64,000 nucleotides of DNA. Source: Chitinophaga cymbidii (lineage in GTDB: Bacteria > Bacteroidota > Bacteroidia > Chitinophagales > Chitinophagaceae). A program made the position numbers and the translations under genes. The DNA is taken from the NCBI RefSeq assembly GCF_007992715.1, contig NZ_BKAU01000001.1, forward strand, positions 1,612,001 to 1,676,000, in the 5' to 3' direction. Under the pieces are notes generated by a model. That model was not told the DNA's origin. It saw nothing but the letters and a program-made list of their open reading frames with translations, and ran no database searches. The first letter of the stretch is position 1; every line of letters starts with the position of its first letter. Positions 1-7,918 of this stretch are shown here, one piece after another.

Positions 1-67
1 GCTGCAGGTCGGAAACTTTCAGGTGTACGTGACCGATGCGTGTCTGCGCGGGAACGGTGTAGCTCAT
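1..67 (-). CDS. VOC (glyoxalase-type) family protein, N-terminal fragment
   Basis: Only the first 22 codons lie in the window; the rest runs off the left edge. The start ATG is at 67-65, and the translation begins MSYTVPAQTRIGHVHLKVSD. The IGHVHLKVSDL pattern is the usual first beta strand of vicinal-oxygen-chelate proteins (glyoxalase I, extradiol dioxygenase, fosfomycin-resistance fold), where the His binds the metal. It starts 15 bases after the stop of the dicarboxylate transporter and on the same strand, so it is probably the third gene of an aspartase-transporter operon. Which VOC reaction it performs cannot be said from this fragment. Confidence 0.7.
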   Translation of the reverse strand, partial: MSYTVPAQTRIGHVHLKVSDLQ

Positions 68-82
68 ACCGCAAATATCGTA

Positions 83-1423
83 TTACCACAACAAGCCTGC
101 AAAAAGAAATCCCGCCGCTACGGATACGGACACACAGACCAGCCCCGGCAGCATGAAGCTATGGTTGAGCAAATATTTCCCGATGTGCGTGCTGCCCGTC
201 CGGTCGAACTGAATGGCCGCCAGCAAGGTGGGATAACCGGGCAATACAAAGTCGCCGTTCACCGCGGGGAACATGGCCACAAGGTGTGGCGGCGCAATGC
301 CCAGCACCACGCCGAGCGGCATCAAAGCCTTTGTGGTAGCGGCCTGGCTGAAGAGCAGGATGCCGAGCAGGAACAGTGCGATGGCAAAGGTCCACGGTGC
401 GGCGCGCGCCATGTCGCCCAGCGCGCCTTCAATGGCGGCTTCATTGGCTTTCATGAAAGTGGCGCTCATCCACACCACACCAAAAATAGCTACCACGGCC
501 TGCGCACCGGCGGTAAAGAGGCTGGCCCGCGCTACGGCGATCGTTTGCACTTTGCAGATAAGGAGGATCAGCGCCGCGGCGGCCAGCATCACCAGTTCTA
601 TCACAGCGGCCATTTTGATGGTGCCGTTAGCGTTCATGGAAAGATTGGCGGGGCCCGGCGGGAAAGATGGCAGCAGTGATGGAAATGATCCCGCCAGTAC
701 GATCAGTATCACCGCCATGCCGAAGATCAGCACGGAGGTCTTTGCCCCACGGGGCAGCTCTTTGCGGGTGGTCGTATGTTCCGCATCCAGCTCCCGCGCA
801 AACTCGGGATCTTTCATTTTGGCGAGGAAAGCGGGGTCTTTATCCAGGTCCTTCCCCATTCTCCACACCGCCACCACGCCGGCGAGTATGCCTATGATGC
901 TGGCGGGGATGCAGACTTTCAGGATGTGCGACAATTGTATCTGCCCCCCGAGAATGGTGATCATAGCTGCCGAAGCAGCGGAAATGGGACTGGCCGTAAT
1001 GCCGAGGTGCGCCGCTATCACGGACACGCTCAACGGCCGCTCCGGCCGGATGCGCTTGCGGGTAGCCACTTCCGAGATAACGGGCAATAAAGAGTAGGTA
1101 ATATGGGCAGTGCCGGCAAACACGGTAAAGCAGAAAGTCACCAGCGGCCCCATCAGCGTGATCATGGACGGCTTGCTGCGCAGTATCCGCTCCGCCAGCC
1201 GCACCATGTAATCCATGCCACCCGCGGCCTGCATGGTGGCGGCGGTGGACACCACGGCCAGGATAATGAGCATCACGTCGATCGGTGGCTCCGCCGGCCG
1301 CATACGGAAAATGAAAATGTAGACCGCCAGCGCCGCCATCCCCATCACCCCGAGGCCAATACCTTTCATCCGGGCGCCGATGAGAATAGCCGCTAACATG
1401 ATTGCAAACTGAAGCCAGATCAT
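83..1423 (-). CDS. Anaerobic C4-dicarboxylate transporter, DcuA/DcuB family
   Basis: A 446-residue, very hydrophobic inner-membrane protein with about ten or more predicted membrane segments, matching the usual length (430-450) of Dcu antiporters. These exchange fumarate, malate or aspartate for succinate. Recognisable family stretches are the N-terminal region leading to MQAAGGMDYMVRLAERILR, the conserved FAGTAHITYSLLPVI segment, and HLGITASPISAA. The gene lies 145 bases downstream of aspartase on the same strand, the classic pairing: the transporter brings in aspartate and exports fumarate/succinate. DcuA and DcuB cannot be separated from sequence alone, so no symbol is given. Confidence 0.92.
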   Translation of the reverse strand: MIWLQFAIMLAAILIGARMKGIGLGVMGMAALAVYIFIFRMRPAEPPIDVMLIILAVVSTAATMQAAGGMDYMVRLAERILRSKPSMITLMGPLVTFCFTVFAGTAHITYSLLPVISEVATRKRIRPERPLSVSVIAAHLGITASPISAASAAMITILGGQIQLSHILKVCIPASIIGILAGVVAVWRMGKDLDKDPAFLAKMKDPEFARELDAEHTTTRKELPRGAKTSVLIFGMAVILIVLAGSFPSLLPSFPPGPANLSMNANGTIKMAAVIELVMLAAAALILLICKVQTIAVARASLFTAGAQAVVAIFGVVWMSATFMKANEAAIEGALGDMARAAPWTFAIALFLLGILLFSQAATTKALMPLGVVLGIAPPHLVAMFPAVNGDFVLPGYPTLLAAIQFDRTGSTHIGKYLLNHSFMLPGLVCVSVSVAAGFLFAGLLW

Positions 1424-1568
1424 AATCGTGGATATTATAGCCGCACAAGATATCTGTTTTCAGTAAAATATTCCAGGAGTTTTGCTGCTGCGGGCCCGCG
1501 GGCTGGAATGCAGGAACCGGAATACCGGTAAGGCATAAAAACCACAGGCAAAAAGTTGCCAGCCTTCG

Positions 1569-2975
1569 TTACCGGTTGATAAACTTTGGCCGGATCAGGT
1601 TTTCGAAGGTGAAGATCTCGTCCCACTTCTCCTGCGTCACCAGCTTTTTTTCCCGCACCGCAATGTCGTGCACGGACTTGCCGGTTTCCAGCGCCTCGCG
1701 TGCAATGGCGGCGGACTTTTCATACCCGAGGATAGGGTTGAGTTGTGTTACGATGCCGATGCTTTGCATCACCATGTCCTGCGTGCGGCTGGCGTTCGCG
1801 GTGATGCCCGTTACGCATTTCTCCCGCAGGGTGTTGCAGGCATTAGTCATGTAGGTGATGGAGGTAAACAGCGAGAAGGAGATCACCGGTTCCATCACGT
1901 TCAGCTGCAGCTGCCCGGCTTCCGCCGCCATGGTCAGCGTAAGGTCTGCACCGATCACGTAGAACGCGGTCTGGTTCACTACTTCGGGGATCACGGGATT
2001 TACTTTTCCGGGCATGATGGAAGAGCCGGGCTGCATGGGCGGCAGGTTGATCTCGTTCAGACCCGTACGTGGCCCGGAAGACAGCAGGCGCAAGTCGTTG
2101 CAGATCTTGGACACTTTTACGGCGGTACGTTTGAGCACGCCGGAAAGCTGCACGTAGACGCCGGTATCGTAGGTCGCTTCAATGAGGTCTCCCGCCAGCA
2201 GGAGGTCCAGCCCCGTTACGGTGCAGAGGTGGCGGGTAACCAGCGCGGGATATGCTTCCGGCGCATTCACGCCCGTGCCGATGGCCGTAGCGCCCATGTT
2301 GATCTCTGATATCAGTCTTTTACTGTCTTCTATGCGGGAAAGCTCCTCCCGGATATTGGTGGCAAAGGCTTTGAACTCATCGCCCATGCTCATCGGCACC
2401 GCATCCTGCAGCTGCGTGCGGCCCATCTTCAATACCTGTTTGAATTCTTCTCCTTTTTCATAAAAAGCGTCGGCCAGCAATTGCAGGCTCTGGCTGTAAG
2501 CGGTGAGCTTGTTGATCAGCGCAATGCGGAAAGCGGTGGGATAGGCGTCGTTGGTGGACTGCGAGCAGTTCACATGGTTGTTCGGATGGCAAAAATCATA
2601 ATCGCCTTTTTCCTTTCCCATCATTTCCAGCGCAACGTTGGCGATCACCTCGTTGGCGTTCATGTTCACGGAAGTGCCCGCGCCGCCCTGGATAAGGTCT
2701 GTGATAAACTGGTCGTTAAACTCGCCGTTGATCACCCGGTTGCTGGCCTGGATGATGCGTTCCGCCACATCCCTGTCCAGCACACCCAGCTCCGCATTTG
2801 CCATGGCGGCGGCTTTCTTCACATACCCCAACGCCTGTACGAAAAGCGGTTCGGTTTTGAGCGGGATGCCCGTGATATGAAAATTCTCAATTGCGCGGAG
2901 GGTCTGAATGCCGTAGTATACATCTTTCGGGATCTCCCTTTCTCCAAGGAAATCGTGTTCACGACGTTGTGCCAT
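1569..2975 (-). CDS. aspA: Aspartate ammonia-lyase (aspartase)
   Basis: Catalyses L-aspartate to fumarate plus ammonia in the cytoplasm. The fumarase/aspartase superfamily signature GSSIMPGKVNP is at about residues 317-327 and the substrate-binding TSVNMNANEV segment at about 101-110; the HVNCSQSTND motif lies between residues 134 and 143. From the ATG at 2975 the product is 468 residues, the normal size. An in-frame GTG at 3026 would add 17 residues rich in Asn (FVNNNNKAK) that are not typical of the family, so 2975 is preferred. It precedes the Dcu transporter, indicating a shared role in aspartate catabolism or fumarate supply. Confidence 0.95.
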   Translation of the reverse strand: MAQRREHDFLGEREIPKDVYYGIQTLRAIENFHITGIPLKTEPLFVQALGYVKKAAAMANAELGVLDRDVAERIIQASNRVINGEFNDQFITDLIQGGAGTSVNMNANEVIANVALEMMGKEKGDYDFCHPNNHVNCSQSTNDAYPTAFRIALINKLTAYSQSLQLLADAFYEKGEEFKQVLKMGRTQLQDAVPMSMGDEFKAFATNIREELSRIEDSKRLISEINMGATAIGTGVNAPEAYPALVTRHLCTVTGLDLLLAGDLIEATYDTGVYVQLSGVLKRTAVKVSKICNDLRLLSSGPRTGLNEINLPPMQPGSSIMPGKVNPVIPEVVNQTAFYVIGADLTLTMAAEAGQLQLNVMEPVISFSLFTSITYMTNACNTLREKCVTGITANASRTQDMVMQSIGIVTQLNPILGYEKSAAIAREALETGKSVHDIAVREKKLVTQEKWDEIFTFENLIRPKFINR

Positions 2976-3047
2976 AAGTTTAGCTTTGTTGTTGTTGTTA
3001 ACGAAGATATTGCATTCATCGTTCACAATGAGCGGGGAGAAAGGGGG

Positions 3048-3518
3048 TTACCGGAAAGTGCCCTGCTGCTGCTCCAGCCTGATCTTTTCTCTTTCCAGCC
3101 GGCGTTCTTCCACCTGCCGGTATTTGAAGTAGAAGTAGATGGACAGGAACAGGAAAAATTTAAAGAGAAGGAAAGCGGTCAGGAGTATCCACTTCCATAT
3201 TTTGTGTACGGAGATATAGTTTTTCTTGTCCGGGTGGATGTTGATGAAGGTATAGTTCTTCTGTTGGTCCTGCCCGCCGCCCGGATCGGCATCCGCCCAA
3301 TTATAAGGCTGGAGGGCGCGCTCTCGCAGTTCCATGGGGGGCAGCACGGCTTCTTCAAAAGAAAGACGGTGAAAGGTACGCTCCACCGCATCCAGCTCTG
3401 TGCGCAGCCCGGGATGTTCCTTCAGCATAGCGGCCATTTCTGATACTTCCTCGGGGGAAGCCAGTCCTAGCACATAGCTTTCAACCATTCCATTTTCTAT
3501 GTATTCCTGTAATTTCAA
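3048..3518 (-). CDS. Orphan anti-sigma-factor-like membrane protein
   Basis: A 156-residue protein. The first ~60 residues (EYIENGMVESYVLGLASPEE...) resemble the cytoplasmic helical domain of RskA-type anti-sigma factors in Bacteroidota. One membrane helix lies at about 108-130, followed by only ~26 charged residues, so the usual periplasmic domain is missing. The start codon is TTG at 3518; the next ATG (3488) would remove the first ten residues, which fit the family. No sigma factor gene adjoins it: the neighbours are aspartase downstream and a phosphatase upstream. The anti-sigma role is inferred from the N-terminal pattern only. Confidence 0.6.
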   Translation of the reverse strand: MKLQEYIENGMVESYVLGLASPEEVSEMAAMLKEHPGLRTELDAVERTFHRLSFEEAVLPPMELRERALQPYNWADADPGGGQDQQKNYTFINIHPDKKNYISVHKIWKWILLTAFLLFKFFLFLSIYFYFKYRQVEERRLEREKIRLEQQQGTFR

Positions 3519-3774
3519 TTACCGGTGGAAAATTTAATTGATATGCTTCCTGTTCGCTTATATTTCAGCTTTTCTGCTGCTGTTGACCCTGAGATCCCTT
3601 TGCATAAAATACCCGCAGGCGGGTGTGTCGCTAAATTGAATTAATACATTTGCTTCATTACCAGTTCATTCGATGTCCGGGCGTTCATTGATGGATAGTT
3701 TCCCGTGTCTTTAATGTATTTACGAAAATAAACATAATCCGGTTGGGTTGGTAATAAAAAAAAGAGGCCGATGC

Positions 3775-4278
3775 TCAAACGAGCCCTTCGCTTTTGGGGT
3801 AGTCAAAAAACAAAAACCGCTTCTTCGCGCGGTCAAAATCTTCCCAGTGGTCTGTTTCCGCTTCAATGGCAAAGATGCCGGTAGTGGGCACATTGTCTAT
3901 GCGGATCTCTTCGGTGAGGTAATTGGCGAAATCGGTGATGCCGGGGTTATGGGCGAAGATGGCAACAGCATTGAAGTCGTCGTCGATCTTCGTGATCACC
4001 TTGAGGAAGGTGGAGGCGTAGCATAGATATAGCTCTTCCTCCAGCAGTATGGCCTGTTTGGGGTATTTCCATTCTTTGGCCATGATACGTGCTGTAGTGC
4101 GGGCGCGCTTTGCCGGGCTGGAGATGATCAGTTCAGGGACGGTTCCCCTGGAAAGCAGGCGCGAAGCCATTTCCGGAGCATTTATCTTTCCCCGCTTGTT
4201 CAGGGGGCGGTCAAAATCGTCCATGTCCGGATCTGTCCAACTGGATTTGGCGTGGCGAATAAGTAACAATGTTTTCAT
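3775..4278 (-). CDS. SixA-type histidine phosphatase family protein
   Basis: Cytoplasmic protein of 167 residues starting MKTLLLIRHAKSSW, where R8-H9 is the RH(G/A) catalytic motif of the histidine-phosphatase (phosphoglycerate-mutase-like) superfamily. The second conserved His is in IFAHNPGITDF. The short length and RHAKSSW start match the SixA branch, known in enterobacteria for removing phosphate from the histidine of HPt domains; whether that substrate applies here is unknown. An upstream ATG at 4284 adds two residues and is less likely. The gene sits alone between the anti-sigma-like gene and purF. Confidence 0.85.
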   Translation of the reverse strand: MKTLLLIRHAKSSWTDPDMDDFDRPLNKRGKINAPEMASRLLSRGTVPELIISSPAKRARTTARIMAKEWKYPKQAILLEEELYLCYASTFLKVITKIDDDFNAVAIFAHNPGITDFANYLTEEIRIDNVPTTGIFAIEAETDHWEDFDRAKKRFLFFDYPKSEGLV

Positions 4279-4402
4279 ACACATTGTAAACCATTGAGTA
4301 CAAACACTTATCCGAATTTACGGCATTTTACGGTAAATTAACACGTTATGGCTTCCGGGGAGAAAGCCAGGGCGGGAATTAAGATAAAATTAACACTGGA
4401 AC

Positions 4403-6250
4403 CTAGTACCCTCTTTCGTTCTTGCCTTCCATGAAGTTCATGAAAGCTTTGTTCACCACGCGGTTGCCGCCGGGGGTGGGATAGTTGCCGGTGAAGTACC
4501 AGTCGCCGAGGTTATTCGGGCAGCTGGCGTGCAGGCTTTCGATGTTCTGGTAGATCACTTCCACTTTTGCGTTGATGTCCCCAGGTGTAATGATCTCGGC
4601 GATCTTGGCGGAGATCTGCTCGGGTGTGAAGGGTTTGTAGACGTTCTTCACTACGTTCTGGGCATGCAGGGTATTGGTGCGTTCCAGTTCCTTGCAAAGG
4701 CCGTAGGCTTCCTGCAGGATGTATTCCTTGCCCTGCTCGCGGAGCAGTGCAATAGCGGCCTGGAAGGCCACAAACTCGCCCATTTTGCTCATGTCTATGC
4801 CGTAGCAGTCCGGGTAACGGATCTGCGGCGCGGAGCTCATCACGATGATGCGCTTGGGACCGAGGCGGTCGAGCATTTTGATGATGCTTTCGCGCAGCGT
4901 GGTGCCTCGTACAATGGAATCGTCGATCACCACAAGGGTGTCTGTTCCCGGTTTCACGGTACCGTAGGTGATGTCGTATACGTGCTGCACCATTTCGTTA
5001 CGGCTGGCGTCTTCCGTGATGAAGGTGCGCATCTTCACGTCCTTGATGGCGATCTTGTCGATACGGACGCGGCGATTCACCATCTCGCTGAGCTTCTCTT
5101 CGTCGAAATCCTTGCCCCAGCTCATGATGCGTTCCACCTTGATGCGGTTCAGGTAGTCTTCCAGCCCTTTGATCAGGCCATAGAAGGCCACTTCGGCCGT
5201 ATTGGGAATAAAGGAGAAGATGGTATTGCGGAGGTCGTTGTCGATCGCTTTGAGTACGGTTTCGGACAGATGGTAGCCGAGCGCGGAGCGTTCTTTATAG
5301 ATCTTTTCGTCGTTACCGCGGGAGAAGTAGATACGCTCGAAGCTGCAGGCGCGGCGTTCTTTCGGCGCCAGTATCTGCTCAATGCTGTATTCCCCGTTCT
5401 CTTTCACGATGAGGGCGTTGCCGGGCATCAGCTCGAGCACTTCATTTTCCCCTACGTTGAAAGCGGTACGGATGGCGGCCCTTTCGGAAGCCGCTACGAT
5501 CACTTCATCGTTGATATAATAGTAAGAAGGACGAATGCCGTGCGGATCGCGGATCACGAAGGAATCGCCGGAGCCGATGAGCCCGCAGACGTGGTATCCG
5601 CCGTCGAACATGGAAAACGCCTGTTGGAGGATGGCTTTTACGTCCAGCCCGTTCTGGCGCACCTCGTCTTCCTTCGCCAGGAAGTGATGCACTACTTCCA
5701 GCATGGCGGCGAGATCGCTGTTCTTGTGGGTTTCCCCGGGGGATACTTTCACGAAGTTGAACAGCTCGTCCACATTCACGAGGTTAAAGTTGCCGGCCAT
5801 GCAGAGGTTGCGGGCGGGAACCGTGTTGTGGCGCACAAAAGGATGGCACAGCTCAACGTTGTTCCTGCCTTGCGTGGCGTAGCGGAGGTGCCCCATCAGC
5901 AGTTCGCCGAGGAAGCGCATATGCCCTTTCATCAGGCCCGGGTAACGGGTGATCTCGGGCTGGTATTTTTCTATTTCTGCTATTTCTTCGCGGATCTTCG
6001 AGAAAACGTCCGCAATGGGTTGGGTCTGGCTGCTTCTGATGCGGTGCATGAAGGGAACACCGGGCTCTGTGTGCAATTTTACGGTGGCTACCCCGGCGCC
6101 GTCCTGCCCGCGGTTGTGCTGTTTTTCCATGAGCAGGTACAGCTTGTTCAGGCCGTAGAAAACTGTTCCGTGCTGTTGTTGATAATACGAGAATGGTTTC
6201 CTTAATCTTATGAATGCTAATCCGCACTCATGTTTTATCGCATCACTCAT
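4403..6250 (-). CDS. purF: Amidophosphoribosyltransferase (long PurF form)
   Basis: First committed step of purine synthesis: PRPP plus glutamine gives phosphoribosylamine. An N-terminal nucleophile glutaminase domain begins at Cys9 (HECGLAF), with an eight-residue leader that would be cleaved, as in the Bacillus enzyme (EECGVFG). The conserved NRGQDGAG is at 46-53. The PRPP-binding signature VVIDDSIVRGTT is at 440-451 in the phosphoribosyltransferase domain. At 615 residues it is roughly 100 longer than the standard enzyme, with insertions in the glutaminase half and a longer C-terminus. It is monocistronic in the window. Confidence 0.9.
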   Translation of the reverse strand: MSDAIKHECGLAFIRLRKPFSYYQQQHGTVFYGLNKLYLLMEKQHNRGQDGAGVATVKLHTEPGVPFMHRIRSSQTQPIADVFSKIREEIAEIEKYQPEITRYPGLMKGHMRFLGELLMGHLRYATQGRNNVELCHPFVRHNTVPARNLCMAGNFNLVNVDELFNFVKVSPGETHKNSDLAAMLEVVHHFLAKEDEVRQNGLDVKAILQQAFSMFDGGYHVCGLIGSGDSFVIRDPHGIRPSYYYINDEVIVAASERAAIRTAFNVGENEVLELMPGNALIVKENGEYSIEQILAPKERRACSFERIYFSRGNDEKIYKERSALGYHLSETVLKAIDNDLRNTIFSFIPNTAEVAFYGLIKGLEDYLNRIKVERIMSWGKDFDEEKLSEMVNRRVRIDKIAIKDVKMRTFITEDASRNEMVQHVYDITYGTVKPGTDTLVVIDDSIVRGTTLRESIIKMLDRLGPKRIIVMSSAPQIRYPDCYGIDMSKMGEFVAFQAAIALLREQGKEYILQEAYGLCKELERTNTLHAQNVVKNVYKPFTPEQISAKIAEIITPGDINAKVEVIYQNIESLHASCPNNLGDWYFTGNYPTPGGNRVVNKAFMNFMEGKNERGY

Positions 6251-6269
6251 GGCCGTAAAATTGAAGTCG

Positions 6270-6277
6270 CAAAGTTA
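6270..6277 (-). promoter_or_regulatory. purF: Candidate -7 box for purF
   Basis: The minus strand reads TAACTTTG, an exact match to the Bacteroidota TAnnTTTG -7 element, ending 19 bases before the purF ATG. No clear -33 TTG at the ideal distance was seen. Confidence 0.45.
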
Positions 6278-6326
6278 CACCTAATATTTCAAACCACCAT
6301 AAGGTGATGTGGCTGTCAAAAACAAA

Positions 6327-6355
6327 CATCCCGGGCCTTTGCGGGACCCGGGATG
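6327..6355 (-). terminator. Rho-independent terminator after the SurA-type gene
   Basis: On the minus strand a 9-bp GC-rich stem, CATCCCGGG paired with CCCGGGATG, with an 11-base loop, is followed by TTTGTTTTTG. It begins 25 bases past the stop of the peptidyl-prolyl isomerase gene. Confidence 0.8.
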
Positions 6356-6379
6356 CAGCATATCTTTCATGCCTTACGG

Positions 6380-7765
6380 CTATTTACTGGCAACGGAATT
6401 GGCTATCCACTTCGAGATATTGCCGCAGTTGCGGTACTCGGGTTCCACGTGTACGTAGAAGTCGGGGATGTGGTCTGTCAGCCATTTGTTCAGCGCTTCG
6501 GCCTGCTTTTCCTGCAGGGTGCGCTGCTGGATGCGGGAGTAGTCGTCCGTCAGGTTTTCCCGGTGCGGCTCGGTGCGTGTTTTCAGGTATACGATCCGCA
6601 GCGCTTTGCGGCCCTGCTCGTCTTCAAACATCATGGGTTTGGAAATGCCGCCGGGCTTCAGGGAATCGAGGATCATCACCAGGTCCTTTGTGGAGGGATC
6701 ATCCAGCATGTCCATCGTAATGAAGTTGCTGCCGGTCATCTGGTTTTGCACCATACCGCCGTTGAACTTCGCCATCGGCTCATCGCTGTTTTTCACTACT
6801 GCTTCGGTAAAGGATGTTTTACCGGCGAGGATGGCGGAGCGGATGGAATCCAGGCGGTGCATGGAGGCGGTGATATCGGCGGTCATCACGTTCGGTTTAA
6901 CGAGGATGTGCTGTACGATCACGTTGTCGCCCTTACGCTGTACCATTTTAATGAGGTGGTAGCCGAACTGTGATTTAACGGGAGATGACATTTCTCCTTC
7001 TTTCAGCCGGAAAGAGGCTGCGAGGAAGTCGGGGTCCCAGTTTTTGTCGTTACGGTTCAGGGTATAAGTGCCGCCGTTCTCTCTTACGCCGGGATCTTCA
7101 GAATACAGGCTGGCCAGTGTGGCGAACTCTGCTTCTTTCTTTTCCACCCTGTTTTTAAAATCGAGCAGGCGGTCGATCGCGTATTTATCCATTTCGCGGC
7201 TGGCTTTCGGCAGGAGTATGAGCTGGCCTACTTCCAGTTCGGATTCGTAAAAGGGAAGGCTGTCTTTCGGGATGCGTTCAAAGTTGTTCTTTACTTCTGT
7301 GGGCGTCACTTTTACGGCATTCACGATCTTGTCGCGCATGGCTTTCGCCAGCATGCTTTCGCGGATGGCGTCGCGGAAACGCTCGCGGAGCTGGTAGATG
7401 GTATAGCCGGTGACCTCGGTCATTTTCTCGCGGCTGCCGTACCGTTGTTCCGCCCAGCGGATCTGGCTTTCGATACGTCCGTCCACGTCCGATTCAGAGA
7501 TGGGCAAGCTGTCCCTTTCCGCCTGCAGCACCAGTACTTTCTGGGCTACGATCTGTTCCACGGCGGAGCAGGAGGCGTTGGGCGGCAGCGGCGCGCCTTG
7601 CAGGGCCTGCTGCTGCATATCCACCAGGGCGGATTCAATGTCTGAATTAAGGATGATCTTGTCTCCAACCTTGGCCACGATCTTGTCTGCCACAATCTTT
7701 TGCTGTGCCACTGCGGCCTGGAACAGGAGCAGCGCGCCAACGGAGGATATGAGAATTTTTTTCAT
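6380..7765 (-). CDS. SurA-type periplasmic peptidyl-prolyl isomerase
   Basis: A 461-residue protein with a cleavable signal peptide (MKKILISSVGALLLFQAAVAQ). The N-terminal chaperone segment follows (KIVAKVGDKIILNSDIE, the usual SurA start), then two parvulin-type rotamase domains at about 170-275 and 280-390; the first contains the conserved FGYHLIKMVQRKG ending. SurA proteins escort unfolded beta-barrel proteins to the outer membrane, fitting an organism with many SusC/TolC-type barrels. It is flanked by its own terminator at the 3' end. Confidence 0.88.
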   Translation of the reverse strand: MKKILISSVGALLLFQAAVAQQKIVADKIVAKVGDKIILNSDIESALVDMQQQALQGAPLPPNASCSAVEQIVAQKVLVLQAERDSLPISESDVDGRIESQIRWAEQRYGSREKMTEVTGYTIYQLRERFRDAIRESMLAKAMRDKIVNAVKVTPTEVKNNFERIPKDSLPFYESELEVGQLILLPKASREMDKYAIDRLLDFKNRVEKKEAEFATLASLYSEDPGVRENGGTYTLNRNDKNWDPDFLAASFRLKEGEMSSPVKSQFGYHLIKMVQRKGDNVIVQHILVKPNVMTADITASMHRLDSIRSAILAGKTSFTEAVVKNSDEPMAKFNGGMVQNQMTGSNFITMDMLDDPSTKDLVMILDSLKPGGISKPMMFEDEQGRKALRIVYLKTRTEPHRENLTDDYSRIQQRTLQEKQAEALNKWLTDHIPDFYVHVEPEYRNCGNISKWIANSVASK

Positions 7766-7803
7766 GGTAACGTTACTGTGATCTCAAAATAACCAATAAA
7801 AAA

Positions 7804-7825
7804 TTAGCCGCACAAAGACGGCTAA
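7804..7825 (-). terminator. Terminator of the rimP-nusA-infB operon
   Basis: On the minus strand TTAGCCG pairs with CGGCTAA (7 bp, 8-base loop), followed directly by six T residues. It lies about 94 bases after the infB stop and just upstream of the SurA-type gene start. Confidence 0.75.
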
Positions 7826-7918
7826 TCTATTTAACAAAAATTTCGGATTTGGAGCTGACCGCGGGCCGGGGCTTTGGGCCGGCTCCAAAGGTATTTTCCG
7901 GGAGCGTTCGCTTCCCTT

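Noticed and set aside
3645..3652. Exact TACATTTG box on the plus strand as a promoter
   Set aside because: No plus-strand gene follows for almost 10 kb; it could be chance or an antisense start, with no further support.
4529..6205. A 558-codon open frame on the plus strand, antisense to purF
   Set aside because: It lies wholly opposite a gene with clear catalytic motifs, has no recognisable domain and reflects GC-rich codon bias.
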